From positions 23,829,398-23,893,397 of the forward strand of contig OX352773.1 in NCBI GenBank assembly GCA_947095535.1: a stretch of DNA of 64,000 bases. Reading direction: 5' to 3'. Below the pieces are notes generated by a model. The model had not been told where the DNA came from and did not search any database. It worked only from the letters and a program-made list of their open reading frames with translations. Source of the stretch: Poecilobothrus nobilitatus (taxonomy: Eukaryota; Arthropoda; Insecta; Diptera; Dolichopodidae). Every line of letters starts with the position of its first letter. Position 1 is the first letter of the stretch. Positions 50,796-63,544 of the stretch are shown one piece after another. A program made the translations under genes and the position numbers.

Positions 50796-51790
50796 CAGTG
50801 TATTTATTATAATATTTCCTCCTTGTCTTAAAGTTACCTCAAAAATTTAATTTAGTATTATGGCTTTTGAGTTTCTTTTACCAAGCTTTAATTTGTTTCG
50901 GTGTCATTTTTGGGTAATTTTTTAATATTCTTATCAAAATTTAAATTTAAGTTTATTTATAGGTTATAGGTGTCTTCTAGACGCATAAATATAAATTCAA
51001 TTACATATTCAAGCGAACCAGTTTAGGACAACGGTTTTTGTAGGTTCTAACCATCTCTTTATTTTACAAATTTTACTCAAAGAATCATTACGAAATCAGA
51101 AATTACGAAAAAATATCTGGAAATAAAAATTTTGAAATAAAATCACGAATTTAATTTTGAAATGAAATATTTTTTGTTATTTTTTGTCACATGTTTTCAA
51201 CTAATAGTAATTTTTTTTTTTTTGCTTGTCACTCCAATAGTCCAATGAGAAGTAAGGGCATCCACTAAGTCATTTGTTATTCATATTTGACTAAGGTTCA
51301 GTTTCGTGAATCATTAATTTCACTAAGCTGTTGATTACTCGGCTGTAGGTATTGTACACGAAAAACGTTTCTTTTAATTCTACGCCATCTATTATCTTAT
51401 ACAAGAATTATGGTTTATTATTATTTTATTATATAGCTATTACAACATGATATTAATTATAATTTATAAGACATATTATACTTATTTTAAATTTAATTAT
51501 ATTCTACTAATTATATATTATACGAAAAATCTATATTATTTTTATTAATATATATGACCCAGCTGGGGTTTGAACCAGATACCTTTCGTTTGAAAGGCCG
51601 GTGTCTTAACCACTACACCATTAGCTGGATACTAATAATACTTAATACTATTCTATTAATATGGCTTTCGAAATTCCGACATTACAAAATTTTGACATAC
51701 TAAATTCCTGCTTTTTACGTATCTTTTTATGTTTCTTAAATATATTACTTTTTTGGTAGATGTTTTATTTCTTAATTATTGGGAGCTGTA
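50796..51790 (+). repeat. Repeat R, copy 2 (with SINE E inside)
   Basis: Partner of 46526-47567 in the same orientation. Here the site occupied by SINE D in copy 1 is empty (GCTTTAATTT runs into GTTTCGG). A different SINE interrupts the repeat about 300 bp further on. Confidence 0.75.
51210..51630 (-). mobile_element. SINE family 1, copy E, inserted in repeat R
   Basis: Nearly the reverse complement of copy D along its length: poly(T) at 51211-51223, CACTCCAATAG, then the body, then the B box (GGTTTGAACC on plus) and A-box complement, ending CCATTAGCTGGAT. It is flanked by ACTAATAGTA (51200-51209) and ACTAATAATA (51631-51640), a 10-bp target duplication with one mismatch. With copy D it is the best preserved pair. 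Confidence 0.85.
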
Positions 51791-52227
51791 AGTCTATTTA
51801 AAATAATTTTTTTTATTAGTATTTTTGCAAGACTATTTTCATAAAACAAATCAAATAAATTCGACGATCGAATTTTTATGATTTCAGAAATAAAAAATTT
51901 TAATTGCCACTTTCGAAAAACAACAATAAAATTAAATTTGCTAGTAAATAATATTTATAAATTAAAAATCTACAGAGAAGATTTTTCTTTCTTAAAATTA
52001 TTAGAAACCGTTATTTACTAGGGCCGCATATACAAAAGAGTTCCTTCTTAATAGAACTTCAGACTGGCATATTATATAAAATTGTTCTCTTTTTTTCGAC
52101 TCGTTTTATAATAAAGCGATTAAACTTCAGTTTCAATTAATTGTCTGATTCGCCATCAAGCCATCATTTTTAATTTACCTTCCAATCTAATTTAAACTTT
52201 AAAATATCTTTCGTTATAATGCTTGAG
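51791..52227. other. Non-coding stretch, no gene
   Basis: Nothing recognised. Confidence 0.5.
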
Positions 52228-52390
52228 TTCCTTTTACACAAAAAGAGTAGTTGGGAGTAGATTGTAAATGGAACTCTAATTTAATATACATAAATCATAT
52301 CTACTCCTATCTACCCTTTTTCAAATGCTGGAGTAGTTGGGATTGGGAGCAAAGTAGGAAGTAAAAAAGGGTAGTTTACTGTAAAAGGAA
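52228..52390. mobile_element. 163-bp element with 11-bp inverted ends
   Basis: TTCCTTTTACA (52228-52238) and TGTAAAAGGAA (52380-52390) are exact complements. Inside, GGAGTAGAT and ATCTACTCC also pair, so most of the unit can fold on itself. It resembles a small foldback MITE. No target duplication was seen. Confidence 0.5.
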
Positions 52391-52977
52391 TTAATAAAAA
52401 TTTATACTTAATAAATTCTGAAATCATTAGTGTTTTTAAGCATCAATAATATTTAAGTATAAAATATTTTATCTATTATCAATCACCTACAGTTATTTTA
52501 TATGATATTTTCACTTCAGTCATTTATTAATTTTAACTAAATTTAAAAAAAAAAATACATTTAATTAAACATTATCTTTAATTTGATTTTGTTTAGCAAA
52601 AATAATTAATAATAAAAACAAAATAATTATAAAATTAATTAACTGTATAAAAGAATGAAATGTCAACATGTGCAAATTATAAAACCAAAACAAAAATAAA
52701 GCTATTTTTGATTCGATTGCAGGTTATCGGTTAATCGCGCCCCTTAAATTACGTAAATATTAAAAGAGTAAAAAAAGAGCTTTAATATTTTATCTATTTT
52801 TATTTATTTTTGAATCAATATCAATAAAAATCAAACAAAAAAAAAAAAAAATCTCAATTTGATGTTCCACTTATAATAAATTTAAAAAATTTATCACGTT
52901 TTTTGAATTATTTTTGAATTAAGTAAAGTCATTTTTTTGACGAATTTAAAAAATGGAGAATTTTATGTATTAGAAAA
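52391..52977. other. AT-rich non-coding stretch, no gene
   Basis: Nothing recognised. Confidence 0.5.
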
Positions 52978-53016
52978 CTAAAATCAGAGACTACTATGTA
53001 GTCTCTGCTAAAATCA
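52978..53016. repeat. Perfect 10-bp hairpin flanked by 9-bp direct repeat
   Basis: CAGAGACTAC (52985-52994) and GTAGTCTCTG (52998-53007) pair around TAT. CTAAAATCA lies on each side (52978-52986, 53008-53016). It sits about 80 bp upstream of the small membrane ORF. Confidence 0.7.
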
Positions 53017-53092
53017 ATAACAATTTTTTTTTTTTAACAAAACAAAGAAGAAATCTTTGCACAAAGAAGTGCAAATATTAAAAACTTGTTTA

Positions 53093-53275
53093 ATGGACAA
53101 TGTCACAGCCCATAGCGAACTCAAGATTGAACAGACCAAGAGCAAGAGTAAAAGAAAATGTAAAGTTATTTTATTAGTCATTTTTTTAATCTTTAGTCTA
53201 CCACTACTCTACAGTAGTCATTTTGAGAACATTTTGTTAAGATTTAAAAATAAATTAAGTCCCTCCACAACTTAG
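53093..53275 (+). CDS. Small single-pass membrane protein or terminal exon
   Basis: From the ATG at 53093 this frame encodes 60 residues: a polar N-terminus (MDNVTAHSELKIEQ), a basic cluster (KSKSKRKCK, 16-24), one hydrophobic membrane segment (VILLVIFLIFSLPLLY, about 25-40) and a short tail with FENILLRFKNKLSPSTT. The basic cluster before the membrane segment favours a cytosolic N-terminus, by the positive-inside rule. Codons are less AT-biased than the flanks, and AATAAA follows at 53313-53318, 38 bases after the stop. The frame is open upstream of the ATG to beyond 53036 (including LHKEVQILKTCL), so it could be the last exon of a longer tail-anchored protein, with an acceptor near ACAAAG. 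I do not recognise a family. Confidence 0.5.
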   Translation: MDNVTAHSELKIEQTKSKSKRKCKVILLVIFLIFSLPLLYSSHFENILLRFKNKLSPSTT

Positions 53276-53312
53276 ATACTATTAATACCTATTACCCTTT
53301 AAACAGAATGAA

Positions 53313-53318
53313 AATAAA
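53313..53318 (+). terminator. Poly(A) signal AATAAA
   Basis: Canonical hexamer 38 bases after the stop of the small membrane ORF. AATAAA is frequent by chance in DNA this AT-rich. Confidence 0.4.
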
Positions 53319-55380
53319 CATAACGCAGAAATGTCACTCTAAAAGTTATATGAACACAAACTTCAATATTATTGAAGTCATCAAGCAAAAATTGATGTAG
53401 TTTTAACTTTTAATGAATAATTTCTACTTTAATTGGTTATATTTTATTTTAATGATAACTAACAACAGTTGTAACTATGTAAATTTAAAAATTAGAAAAA
53501 AAGTTTAGTATAAATAATTGTGAAGATGATGGATTTACTATCATAAATATGTAAAAAAAAACAAAATCATACTTATGTTATGTATGACTTTATGTATGAT
53601 AAGGTCCAAAATAAAAATTAAAAATATTTAAATATACACAAATAATTTAATATTAATGAATCACTTAAATTATTTGTATAACTATAGTGTAAATTTTATT
53701 CATATACGTTTCTAATATTATAAAACTTTAAAGCTAACTTTCAATCTGTTGAAGTGCTAAAGATGAGATTAAGAAAAAAAAATTAATAAGCAAATTTAAA
53801 ATTGGATTGTTGCATAATGCACAAGAAAACAATGATATGACTAATGATATGATAACTTGGTAGAAATAAATTAAAAAAAAAGTTTAATTATTATATATAT
53901 GTGCATATACATAATTACAATCATATAGTATATTTGTCTTAACGAAAATGTATTCTTTTAAAAACAGCCATTATGTACCAACAGGAAAATGTAAGCCATT
54001 TAAAGGATGTCATTTTTTACCTTTAGCTTAAAAAAAATCAATCACATCCTATATAATATTTATCTATATTGCCCATATATCTTAAAAGTAGGCAGGATCA
54101 ACTACATATATTGTTTAATTTCATAATAATATATGTATATACCTACCTATATATATACTACATTTATATATATAAAATATAATATGATAATATCATTTAA
54201 TATGTACTTTTTAAAAGGAGATTACAGGTTGTTGTTGATGATCGGAAAATCATTTAAACTTACCGTATATTATTATCCAAGAACACAAAAGAGAGAATAA
54301 AAAAAACTAATTTATTTGTTTTTGTTTTACTTATTTTTATTTTATTTTTCTTAAATTTATTCTCTCAAATCATTTTTTTAATTTATTTATTTTTTCTTCT
54401 TTATTATTAGTATTTAGTCTTAAAAAATAAATCGTTTAATATAGACGTGTATTTTAGACTAATTTTGACGTGGATCAAATATAATAACGTCGTATACATG
54501 GTAGATTTTGTGAATACATTCATAAAAAAAAAATTCACTCTATTTATTCACGTGTTTTGTATTTAAGAAAAAAATAAACGAAAAAAAAAATTGCAGATAC
54601 AAAAAAAAAGAAAAATTTAGAAATTTATGAAAATTATAAAAATGCTAATTTAAGATTTAACACTAATTTCTTTTTTGTTAATATTAAAGTTAAACTTTTT
54701 TTGTTTTTGTTTTTTTTTTTTTTTTTGTATTAAAACGAAAAACGAGTTATTTAATTTAAAAGTCATTAATTATTAAAAGAGCAAAATATACTTTTTATAA
54801 ATATTATTTGCAGCATTTTAAGTTACAACAACAGCTGTTTAGTTTTTTTTTTTTTGTTTTAACAGAAAAATTGAAAAAATACTGAAAAAGGAAACGTAAC
54901 TCTAAGATTAAAAAGGAAAGTTAAGAAGTAATTAAAATATCACAAACGTAAGTGAAAAATTTAATTTAAACTGTTAAAGTACAAATTAATTATAGTAAAA
55001 AATTGTAGTTTAATTAAATTCTTGTAATTTTTTAGAATTGAATTCGCGGAAAAAATAATTTGTTTATATTATAGATAAGCTTTTAACTTCCTGCAATATT
55101 GAAATAACAACTGATACAATACTTTCAAATAAAAATGTTTACTTATACAGTTAATGAAACTTTGAAAAAAAAAAAAAAAAAAAATGTAGATTACATACAT
55201 ATATTAAAAGAAAAGTTTAGAAATATTGTTTTGTAAATAAGTACATATGTATATATGTATTATAGTTACATAAAAAATAATTGATGAATGCACTTAAATC
55301 TTAACACTCTGATCGCCGGACTTTTGTTAACATATGCGATATTAAATAATCAATCTGAAAAAATAATTAAAAATTAAAAA
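53319..55380. other. AT-rich non-coding stretch, no gene
   Basis: Homopolymers, including poly(A) near 55165-55183. No exon-like segment was recognised. Confidence 0.5.
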
Positions 55381-55515
55381 GGAAGTGGCTTTGGTGGTCT
55401 AGTGGATGTATAAAATACCCTCTAAACACCGAACATTGACACAAGTAAGAATAATTCCCTCCTTATGACATTTACAACCACAGCTGGAATGGAAACACTG
55501 TGTAATTTCCTTGCC
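55381..55515 (+). mobile_element. tRNA-derived SINE, family 2, copy 3 (degenerate)
   Basis: GGCTTTGGTGGTCTAGTGGA starts the A-box region, but the B box is lost (a deletion after ACATTGACAC). The 3' part AATAATTCCCTCCTTATGAC, ATTTACAACCACAG and ACACTGTGTAATTTCC matches copy 1's CCTCCTTATGAAATTTACAG region. Confidence 0.6.
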
Positions 55516-56960
55516 AAAAAAAGGAAAAAATGAATATAATTTAATTAGGTTTAATCTGGTTTAACTTTAAATTATTAACCATGAATAAAATAAACGTATT
55601 TGCTTTTCAGAATTTTTATCAATATAGTATTATTGAGCTAGTAAAATCATATGATCAATTCTGATACCAATAATAATTATAGAACCAATAAAGTAAAGAA
55701 TAATTTTACATATAAAAAAAAAATAACAAAATTTAATTTAAATTATTTAGAGATAATTTTTTAATTTTTTGGTATATTGTGAAAATTATTTTTTTGCAAA
55801 ATTAATAATTTTACTATTTCATTTGTTATACACATATTATAAATTAATAAACATAATATTTAGGATTATAAAGACAATTACGCCTTTATATAGGATATTT
55901 CAAGCATTATTTAAAATGCATTACTTGTTTTACCTAATTAGACGGGCTTCAAGTATATTCTTGTCGTAGCTAAAAATTTAAAATCATTTAACTCTAGTTC
56001 TCGTAGTAAAAATTGAAATTTACTTCGGTTTAATGGTTATTGCTTAAAAATTACCTTTAGGAAATCACTTTTAAGCTTCAGTTTTATGATACAAAGGGTT
56101 TTTTTTTGTTTTTTTTTTTATAAAACTATTCTTCAAAATTCGTAAGTCAAAGAGTTAATGTTCTAAAATGCCTTTTTTTTAGAATTAATGTATTTAAAAT
56201 TTATTATTAAAATTTTATTATTTTTCACAATATATGTACATACATAATATGTAGATTTTTAAAAAATTAAACATCATTTAACAAAATAAAAAATTAAAAA
56301 ATAATTAAATTTAAAATTATTTGCAAACTACATATTAAGTGAATGTAAAAAAAAAGTAAACTTATATGTTTGTATGTTGCTGTGTATTTATATGTATGTA
56401 GATAATGCACTTTATTTGTAATTAGAAAATAAATCATAAAAATAAAAGATAATTTTTATTATTAAAATTTAATTTGAGTACCTACAATAAATATTATTAA
56501 AGTTAATATACATTTAAATTAAATAAAAATTAATATTAATATAAATATTATTAAAATTACTTGTCTACATGTATAAGTTATAATTTATAATATGTATAAA
56601 AAAAAAATTTTTAACATTGACTTTTTCTAATTTTATTTATACATAATATTATAAAAAAAACATTTTATAAAGAATACCTAATGCAGTAAAATTTCCTGCA
56701 AGTCAGTAAAAAAAAAAAGTTTTTAAAGGTGTAAAGATTATCAAAAAATTAATATGATCGTAAGTTTATATTGAGAAAAAAAAAATAGATATTAAAGTTT
56801 TGAATAAAATTATAATTTTTTTCTGATTCAGATAGTTATGTCGATTCACAAAATATCGGTTCATAAAAATGTCGTCTTTTAAATATATCGATTTTTTAAT
56901 TTTTGATTCTAAAATGTCGATTTAAGAAATATTTATATCGAATTAAAAATAAATGTTGGT
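55516..56960. other. AT-rich non-coding stretch, no gene
   Basis: A 66-codon hydrophobic frame at 55769-55969 has no start context, splice sites or family. I see no gene. Confidence 0.5.
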
Positions 56961-56965
56961 AATAA

Positions 56966-56989
56966 TTTAGTGGGGACCACCCCACTAAA
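56966..56989. repeat. Perfect 10-bp hairpin, 4-base loop
   Basis: TTTAGTGGGG and CCCCACTAAA pair around ACCA. Nearby CCCAGTAAA and TTAGTGGAATCC echo words at about 49127-49147, suggesting a shared repeat family, possibly transposon ends. Confidence 0.75.
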
Positions 56990-59900
56990 CGCCCAGTAAA
57001 CAAATTAGTGGAATCCTTAGTGTAACCCACTTTAAATTATTTTTTTTTTATCCATTTTTCAACAATTTTCATTTAAAATAATGGCGATTGCCCCGAAATC
57101 TTAGCTAACCATATATATGTACTTAAATTTATATTTTAGAAGAAGAATGTAGGCTAAGACACTATATTTTCAACAATCATTTAAAAAATTCTAAAAATTG
57201 GCATATTATGAGTCGACATTTTGTATAGTCAACATTTTGAAAGATCCACATTTGCTATAATCGAAAAGGCTATGTAATGCCGGGATTCTATTTTTGCTAA
57301 CACTATAAGAATTTTATCTAAGTTTTATTTGTGTTAAAACTAAAAGTATTTGTAAACATAATTTTAAAGAAACCCAATTTAAAATAAAGTGAGGAAAAGT
57401 ATTTTTTGTAAGATGCACTTAACTATATAAAAAAAATATAAAAAATTACTTAAGGTATAATAGCGGTATATTAGCGATAACCAATTGGAAAAGTTTCGAT
57501 AAAAAAGAAAATAAACAGTAAAATATAATTTATAATTTTTTAAATACCTATTTAAAGTTTTTTTTTTGACTTTGCTGACCTGTAATTCCATAACAGATAA
57601 TCAACAAAAAAAAATTTTCTCTCACCAAATTATTATTCTAATAAAATCAATCCATTATTAGAATTTTATTGTTCTATTCTTAGAAAAAAAAAAAAACAAG
57701 ATTCTAATAAATTTATAAATATGAAGTAAAGTTTTTTTTTTTCTTAAACAATAAACTTATCATCCCATATTACTTTATATAGTTTTAAAACGATACTTTA
57801 ACTTTTAGCAATAAACTCTTTAAATTCTATTTTTGGAAATTACTTCAAATATCAAACCAGATTAAACGTTATTTCCAGAATAAATTTCACAAATCGTAAA
57901 TTGAATTTTATTACTTTAAAAATTTATAAAAAAAAAAAAAAAAAAAAAATAACACTTCTAAAATTTGCAACAAGTTGTTTATTTACCATATTCTTTTTGT
58001 ATACTATTTACCTAAATTTATAATGTACATATACATATTATGTATATCTATAGAACCTTACTAAGAATTTAAAAAATATTCAATAAATTTAAAAACTTTC
58101 TTTTTTTTTTCTGTTCTCTATTTGTGTATTGTACTTATGTATTAATAGAAAAGGAAATAGAAAAGATTGGAAAAGATAATCGAGATTCAAGATGACAACA
58201 TAAAAAGAAATTTCTTTTACAAACGTACATAAGTATACACTGCAAACCGATTAATAGTTTGTTGTCCACAAATTAATTATATTTATGCAAATCTCAATAA
58301 ATTTCTATTATATACAGAGTGTAAAATTAAAGAAATAGTTTAAAAGATTTTAATTGTATGTAATAGAAAAAATGTAAACATTAATAAAACCGCGATGTAT
58401 ATTCTAAGAAAAATTATAATAATAAAATGAATAAAGGACTTCAGATCCAGCTGTTTAAAAATTATAACAGTTTTTATTTTATATTTTTCAATTATATTGG
58501 TCAAGTCTTTGTTTTTCAAAAATACTTTGACAAAAGAAAATTTGTAACTTCAAAAATAGAATAAATATAATATGTACCTAGTTATTATTATAAAAATTTA
58601 TAAAAATTCAAAACCTAATAATAAAATATATTTTATGAAATTTTAAATATTTATAATTTTCATTTTAAAAGTACAGTTAAATAAATAAATAAACTTACCG
58701 GATATGTAAAAACCTTTGCAATAACGGAGCAATAACGTTTCCTTTGTTTTTTTGTCAATATCTATTTTAATGCTCTTATGTTTTATATGAGACTATATTT
58801 TTTTAGTTTTTTTTTTTTGATTGATACGCTCTTTGTTGCTTAAATAAACTTTAATTTGAAGATGAATTTTATTCACACACACAATCATACTTCCCAAAAT
58901 ATAACCGTTAACAAAAAAAACGGTGTGGACTATAAACGTCACAATATTCACTTTAACAGTGCAACATGACAATGTCTGGATATGAGCAGGCTTTAAAGAC
59001 AGCAACTATGTATTATATTTATTTAACGTAAAAATTTCGATATTGTACCCAATTGCACCAGAATTCGGTTACTAATGAATAATAAAAAAACTTATGTTTG
59101 TAATTAAATCGGAAATGATAATGCCGCAACAAGATAGTACGTATTCTCGTATATTTTATGTTAACTTTTTCAATATTCTTAAATTTTTCGTTTAATTACC
59201 TAACATAAAATTTGCTTGTAATTCTCAAATTACAGTTTATTGGTGATAAAAAAAAATTATTCAAAAATCATTTTTCACTATCACGACACCCAGTAGATAA
59301 ACATAAATACATGCTTACATACAAAATTGCAAACTTTATATTCTTATCTTTTAATTTACATAATGATTTTCTTTTAAATCGACTGTAAGCTTTTGTTTTT
59401 TATTCATTTTAAATATTTTAATTGTGTAACAATAATGTAAATACTTCCCCTCGCTCTTGAAAATTAAATTTTAACTTTAATTTATTTGTATTTCATTTGA
59501 ATTAATTAAAAAGAAAAAATAGAGGTGAAATGAATTTATAAAAATTGAATTACTATATATTTTTAATTTTATATTGATTTTTATTTTGTTAAATTTAATG
59601 GGAATTAAAAAAAAAATTCTATTATTAAATTGTGATGTTTTATTTTTTTTCTTTTTGGTGATTTTATGGTTTTATAAGAGAGGATAAGTTAGTTGTAGAA
59701 TGGCAATAATATTTTTATATTAAATTTCAGTTTAGATTTTAAATATTTTGTTAATAATGGTTTGTAATATGAAAACATATTAGTAAAACAGCATGTCAAT
59801 ATTGTTATGATATATTAAAAAGTATAATATGTACTTACGCTATTTGGTCTAATCTTAATTTAAAATGATTTAGCAAAATCAATGAATACATTCTAGATAA

Positions 59901-62900
59901 AAATCAATAAATATAGTTGATTGCGTGAATACGTGATTTAGCAAGACAGTTATTTATTTGCATAACAAATAAGATCTACCCGGTTATTCTTCTATAGTCT
60001 CTTAGCCTTAGCCTTAGCCTTAAATTAAGTAAATCTCAGATTGGTCTCCAAAAAGTGGTAAAAATTAATAGATTTAAAATGCTAGACCATATACTAAATT
60101 TTTTTTATAAAATGGTAAATCACTAAAATTTTTGTTTTTAAATGGTTTCGAATGCGATTTGGTCAATGTAAGAAAACGATCTTCCTTCCGCCAAGAAATC
60201 TTAACTTGTATTTTTTATATTTGGGCAAAGTATTAATATGTACACGAATCACAACTTCTATTTTTGTTCAATCAATGGTTTATGTACTATTTTGTATAAA
60301 TACATTTTTTTTGTCTGAGATAAAAAGAATAAAGTTTAAAATAATAATGCGTTTCAGATTATGTTATGCACAACTGTGATGTAAATTTGATTTAATAGAA
60401 GAAGGGTATGAAACCAAAGAAAAAAAATCTTCAAACACTAATTAAAAGATTAAAGGGATAGAATTTTTTTAAAACAAAAATTAAACTGATTGAACTTAAT
60501 GTTATAAATGAATACTATTGCAATAGCAAAATTCCTTGTTTTTCTTTAAAGTACAGAAATACCAGTTCCATTTAAATTTAAAAATTTAAGTAAAAATGTT
60601 TTAAATAAAAAAAATATACATTAACACATTTTCAAACCAATAAGAAGATGTGCAGCAGTGTTACTGTTATCATATGAAATGTTCCGTTATGAATAAGTTT
60701 ATGCAAAAAGCCTTTAAAAAATTACGTGATTTGCTACACATTCATGATGTGCACGTTATACATACATACATATATCACATAACTTTTAGCATTAATTGTA
60801 TTTATGTCTAAATTATTTCCTTAATCTAGTTTTTTATTTTTAATTCATTAATTAAATTAAATAAATCAATTAGATAGTTATAGAAATTGCTTATTTTAAA
60901 AGTTTTAATAGAATTTTATAGTACAATACATTTATAATAATTCTGTAAAAATACATACATACATACATACATTAAATTATTTACTTAAAATAAAAACTGT
61001 TAATAATAAAATAGGAGGAAAGCCAAATTATTGTAAGGGACAATTAAGCATTATTAAGATAAGTAATTATAGAAATTTTTAAAATAAATTTAATGAAATT
61101 GCCATAAATATTAAGAAAAAACTAATGAAATTTTACAAAAATTTTCAAATTTAATTATTTTTTAAACAAAAAAAAAACAAACGTAGGTATTGTTTTTTAT
61201 TTTTGTATTTTTAATATGACACAAAATAACCTTGTTAAATTTTTTAAAAATAGATCTATATAGATGATAGATATTAGGCTATTTAGCATTGTACATATGT
61301 AAATATATATGTATGTATGAATGCATGTACTCAAGATACGTATTTATGAAATAAAAAATAAAAAATATTTATCATTAGCAAGTGGCAACAATATTTTGAA
61401 GTTCGTGAGAATGGTCACTCGTCAAAAGTTTATTTTTGCATTTTTTATTTGTTTTTTGGACAATATAACTCGTGTCGTTCGTGTCCTTGTTTCTAGATTG
61501 AGAAGAAACTACTATTAAAATTTTTATATATGTTAGACATTTTTACAAGTTTATTTATTTCAATCATTTTGTCGATCTTAATTTATTTTTTATTTATTAT
61601 ATCGTAAAAATTCAACATGTAAATGGATTAATATTATATCGTAAAAATCTCACTAAGAAGTATTTTTTTTTAATTAAAAGAGCTATGTACATATGTACAT
61701 GTACTTATTCATTGTCAGGATTCACAACATAGTCACTCTAAGGGTCAAGAGATATTAGAACTATAATTCAAAGAATATTGGAAGAGGTCAAATCAAGGTC
61801 TACCCATAAAATAATATTTCAAATTTAGTTTATCTTACGAAACGATTTACGAAAACGAAAAAAATTTTAAGAAAAGATCATTCAACTGAAATAATTTTTA
61901 TTGAAAATTCAAAACAATAAAATTTGAATAAAAATTTTTTTTTTAAATTTACCGATGTAACGTATTGTTCAAAAAAAAATATTTAAAAAAAAATAATGTC
62001 GACGCATTTGTGTCGTTTGACAGGAAAATGTTTTAATTTAACTTATTTCTTGGAGGGTTTGTCTAAAAATTAAGCCGTATTTTCTGGTGAGCATGCGAAC
62101 CGATTTTCTTATAAAAACTGCTTTCTATTTACACTGTGTAAAATGAAGTGCCTAAGATTCTTATTATAATACGAAATGTCTTAGCGAAATGAAAAAGGAA
62201 ACCAAATAGTACGATCGGTTTTTATATTGTCAAAAAAATATACATATGCATTTTTTTATTGTCGCAGCAGACAATTTATTTATTTATTCTTTGTTTTGTA
62301 AACGCACAAACAACAGACGCAAATTGATATTTATTGTCATTTTAAATACGTATACAAGCCCGTTTTGTTTTAATATAAATGTATAAAAATTTGAAATAAA
62401 ATGTTTGAAGTAGAATACAGACGCGCTGCTTATCTGAAAATGTTCCTTAGAATATAGAATCCAGATAGCTCGCGCAAAAGTTCCGATTTCAATTTTAAAA
62501 TTCTTACTCTTACGCAAATAAAGTTTTATACAGAAAAAAATTTCGTTTACTAGTAGAAAACTTATCGTTTTCTCAGATGGTATAGTAATTAGTAACCATT
62601 TGGTATCATGTTAAAATAAAAACTAAAAGTTAATATGTAAGTATTTTTTTTACAAAAATATAAACATTACATAGCATATTTTTTGAAGTACAAGAAACTG
62701 AAAAGTTTTTTGAGGAAAAGAACCGATATAATTATACTTAATTAAATAAATTTTCCTGTTCACAAACAGAAAAATTTACAAACATAATATATGTATTGAC
62801 ATTTTATTTTTATCGTTCTCTTTATTATTATATATCTTCTAATACAAATAATACAGGAAATCTACAAATTAGCTATAAAAACAATTTGATAAAGACTTAT

Positions 62901-63544
62901 TTCATTAAAGAATAACAAAAAATTATTTGCATTAAAAAGGTACTACATAATATTAAAATAATTTTTTTTTAATATTGGTTGCCATTTAAATTTTTTGTTA
63001 TTTACTAATTCAAAAACTTCAATATAACAGATTTTACTTCTATTTAAAAGAGTACACGGAAATTCTGATTAAAATAAAAACCCTCCAATTGTTTGACATT
63101 TTTTTGTTTATGGTGAATAATTTGTTTTTTCCATGTTGAAATAAATTAAATGAATATGGTGAATAGGTGAAATAAATAATCAAAACAATATATAGATATT
63201 AGATAGATTGTGGAAAAAATTTTAAAAGCATGGTTTTTGTTGTTTTATTATATCATTTTAATTGGAAAGTTCAATGAAAATAGAGTGATATAAACTTTTA
63301 AATGTTATAATAAAAATTAGAAGAAACCTGAGTGCTCTATTTATTAAGTAGTTGAACTCTTCGTTTAATAATTTCGAATTGTTATATCATCAAAAAAAAA
63401 AAAAAAAAAACTGGAAAAAGAAAAAAAAAACAAGAAGAAATTTTCGGCATTTAAAGCAAAATAAAAAACATTTAGTTTCGTGGCTAACTTTTTTTGGAAT
63501 AAATAAATAAGACTAACAAAGGATTATTAACACAATTTTAAAAA
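56990..63544. other. Long AT-rich stretch, no confident gene
   Basis: Small items: a minus-strand GTAAGT donor-like site at about 58698-58693 without a convincing exon, a (TTAGCC)3.5 run at about 60002-60023, and an ATAC microsatellite at 60951-60972. A region at about 61970-62560 is less AT-biased but has no recognisable frame. The last ~100 bases hold the 5' UTR and promoter of the gene at 63545. Confidence 0.45.

Noticed and set aside
58690..59005. Minus-strand exon ending at a GTAAGT-like donor, plus a 70-codon frame
   Set aside because: No pyrimidine-rich acceptor or ATG, competing frames, and the 70-codon frame starts at TTG without similarity to a known family.
60002..60023. TTAGCC repeat as telomere-like DNA
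   Set aside because: Only about 3.5 units, and not the insect TTAGG unit. A chance microsatellite is enough.
60151..60379. 75-codon plus-strand frame
   Set aside because: No homology recognised, no splice sites, hydrophobic low-complexity content.
61321..61518. 65-codon plus-strand frame
   Set aside because: Overlaps microsatellite-like DNA and lacks a domain or start context.
62284..62517. 77-codon minus-strand frame
   Set aside because: No recognisable motif. Composition is slightly less AT-rich, but this alone does not support a gene.
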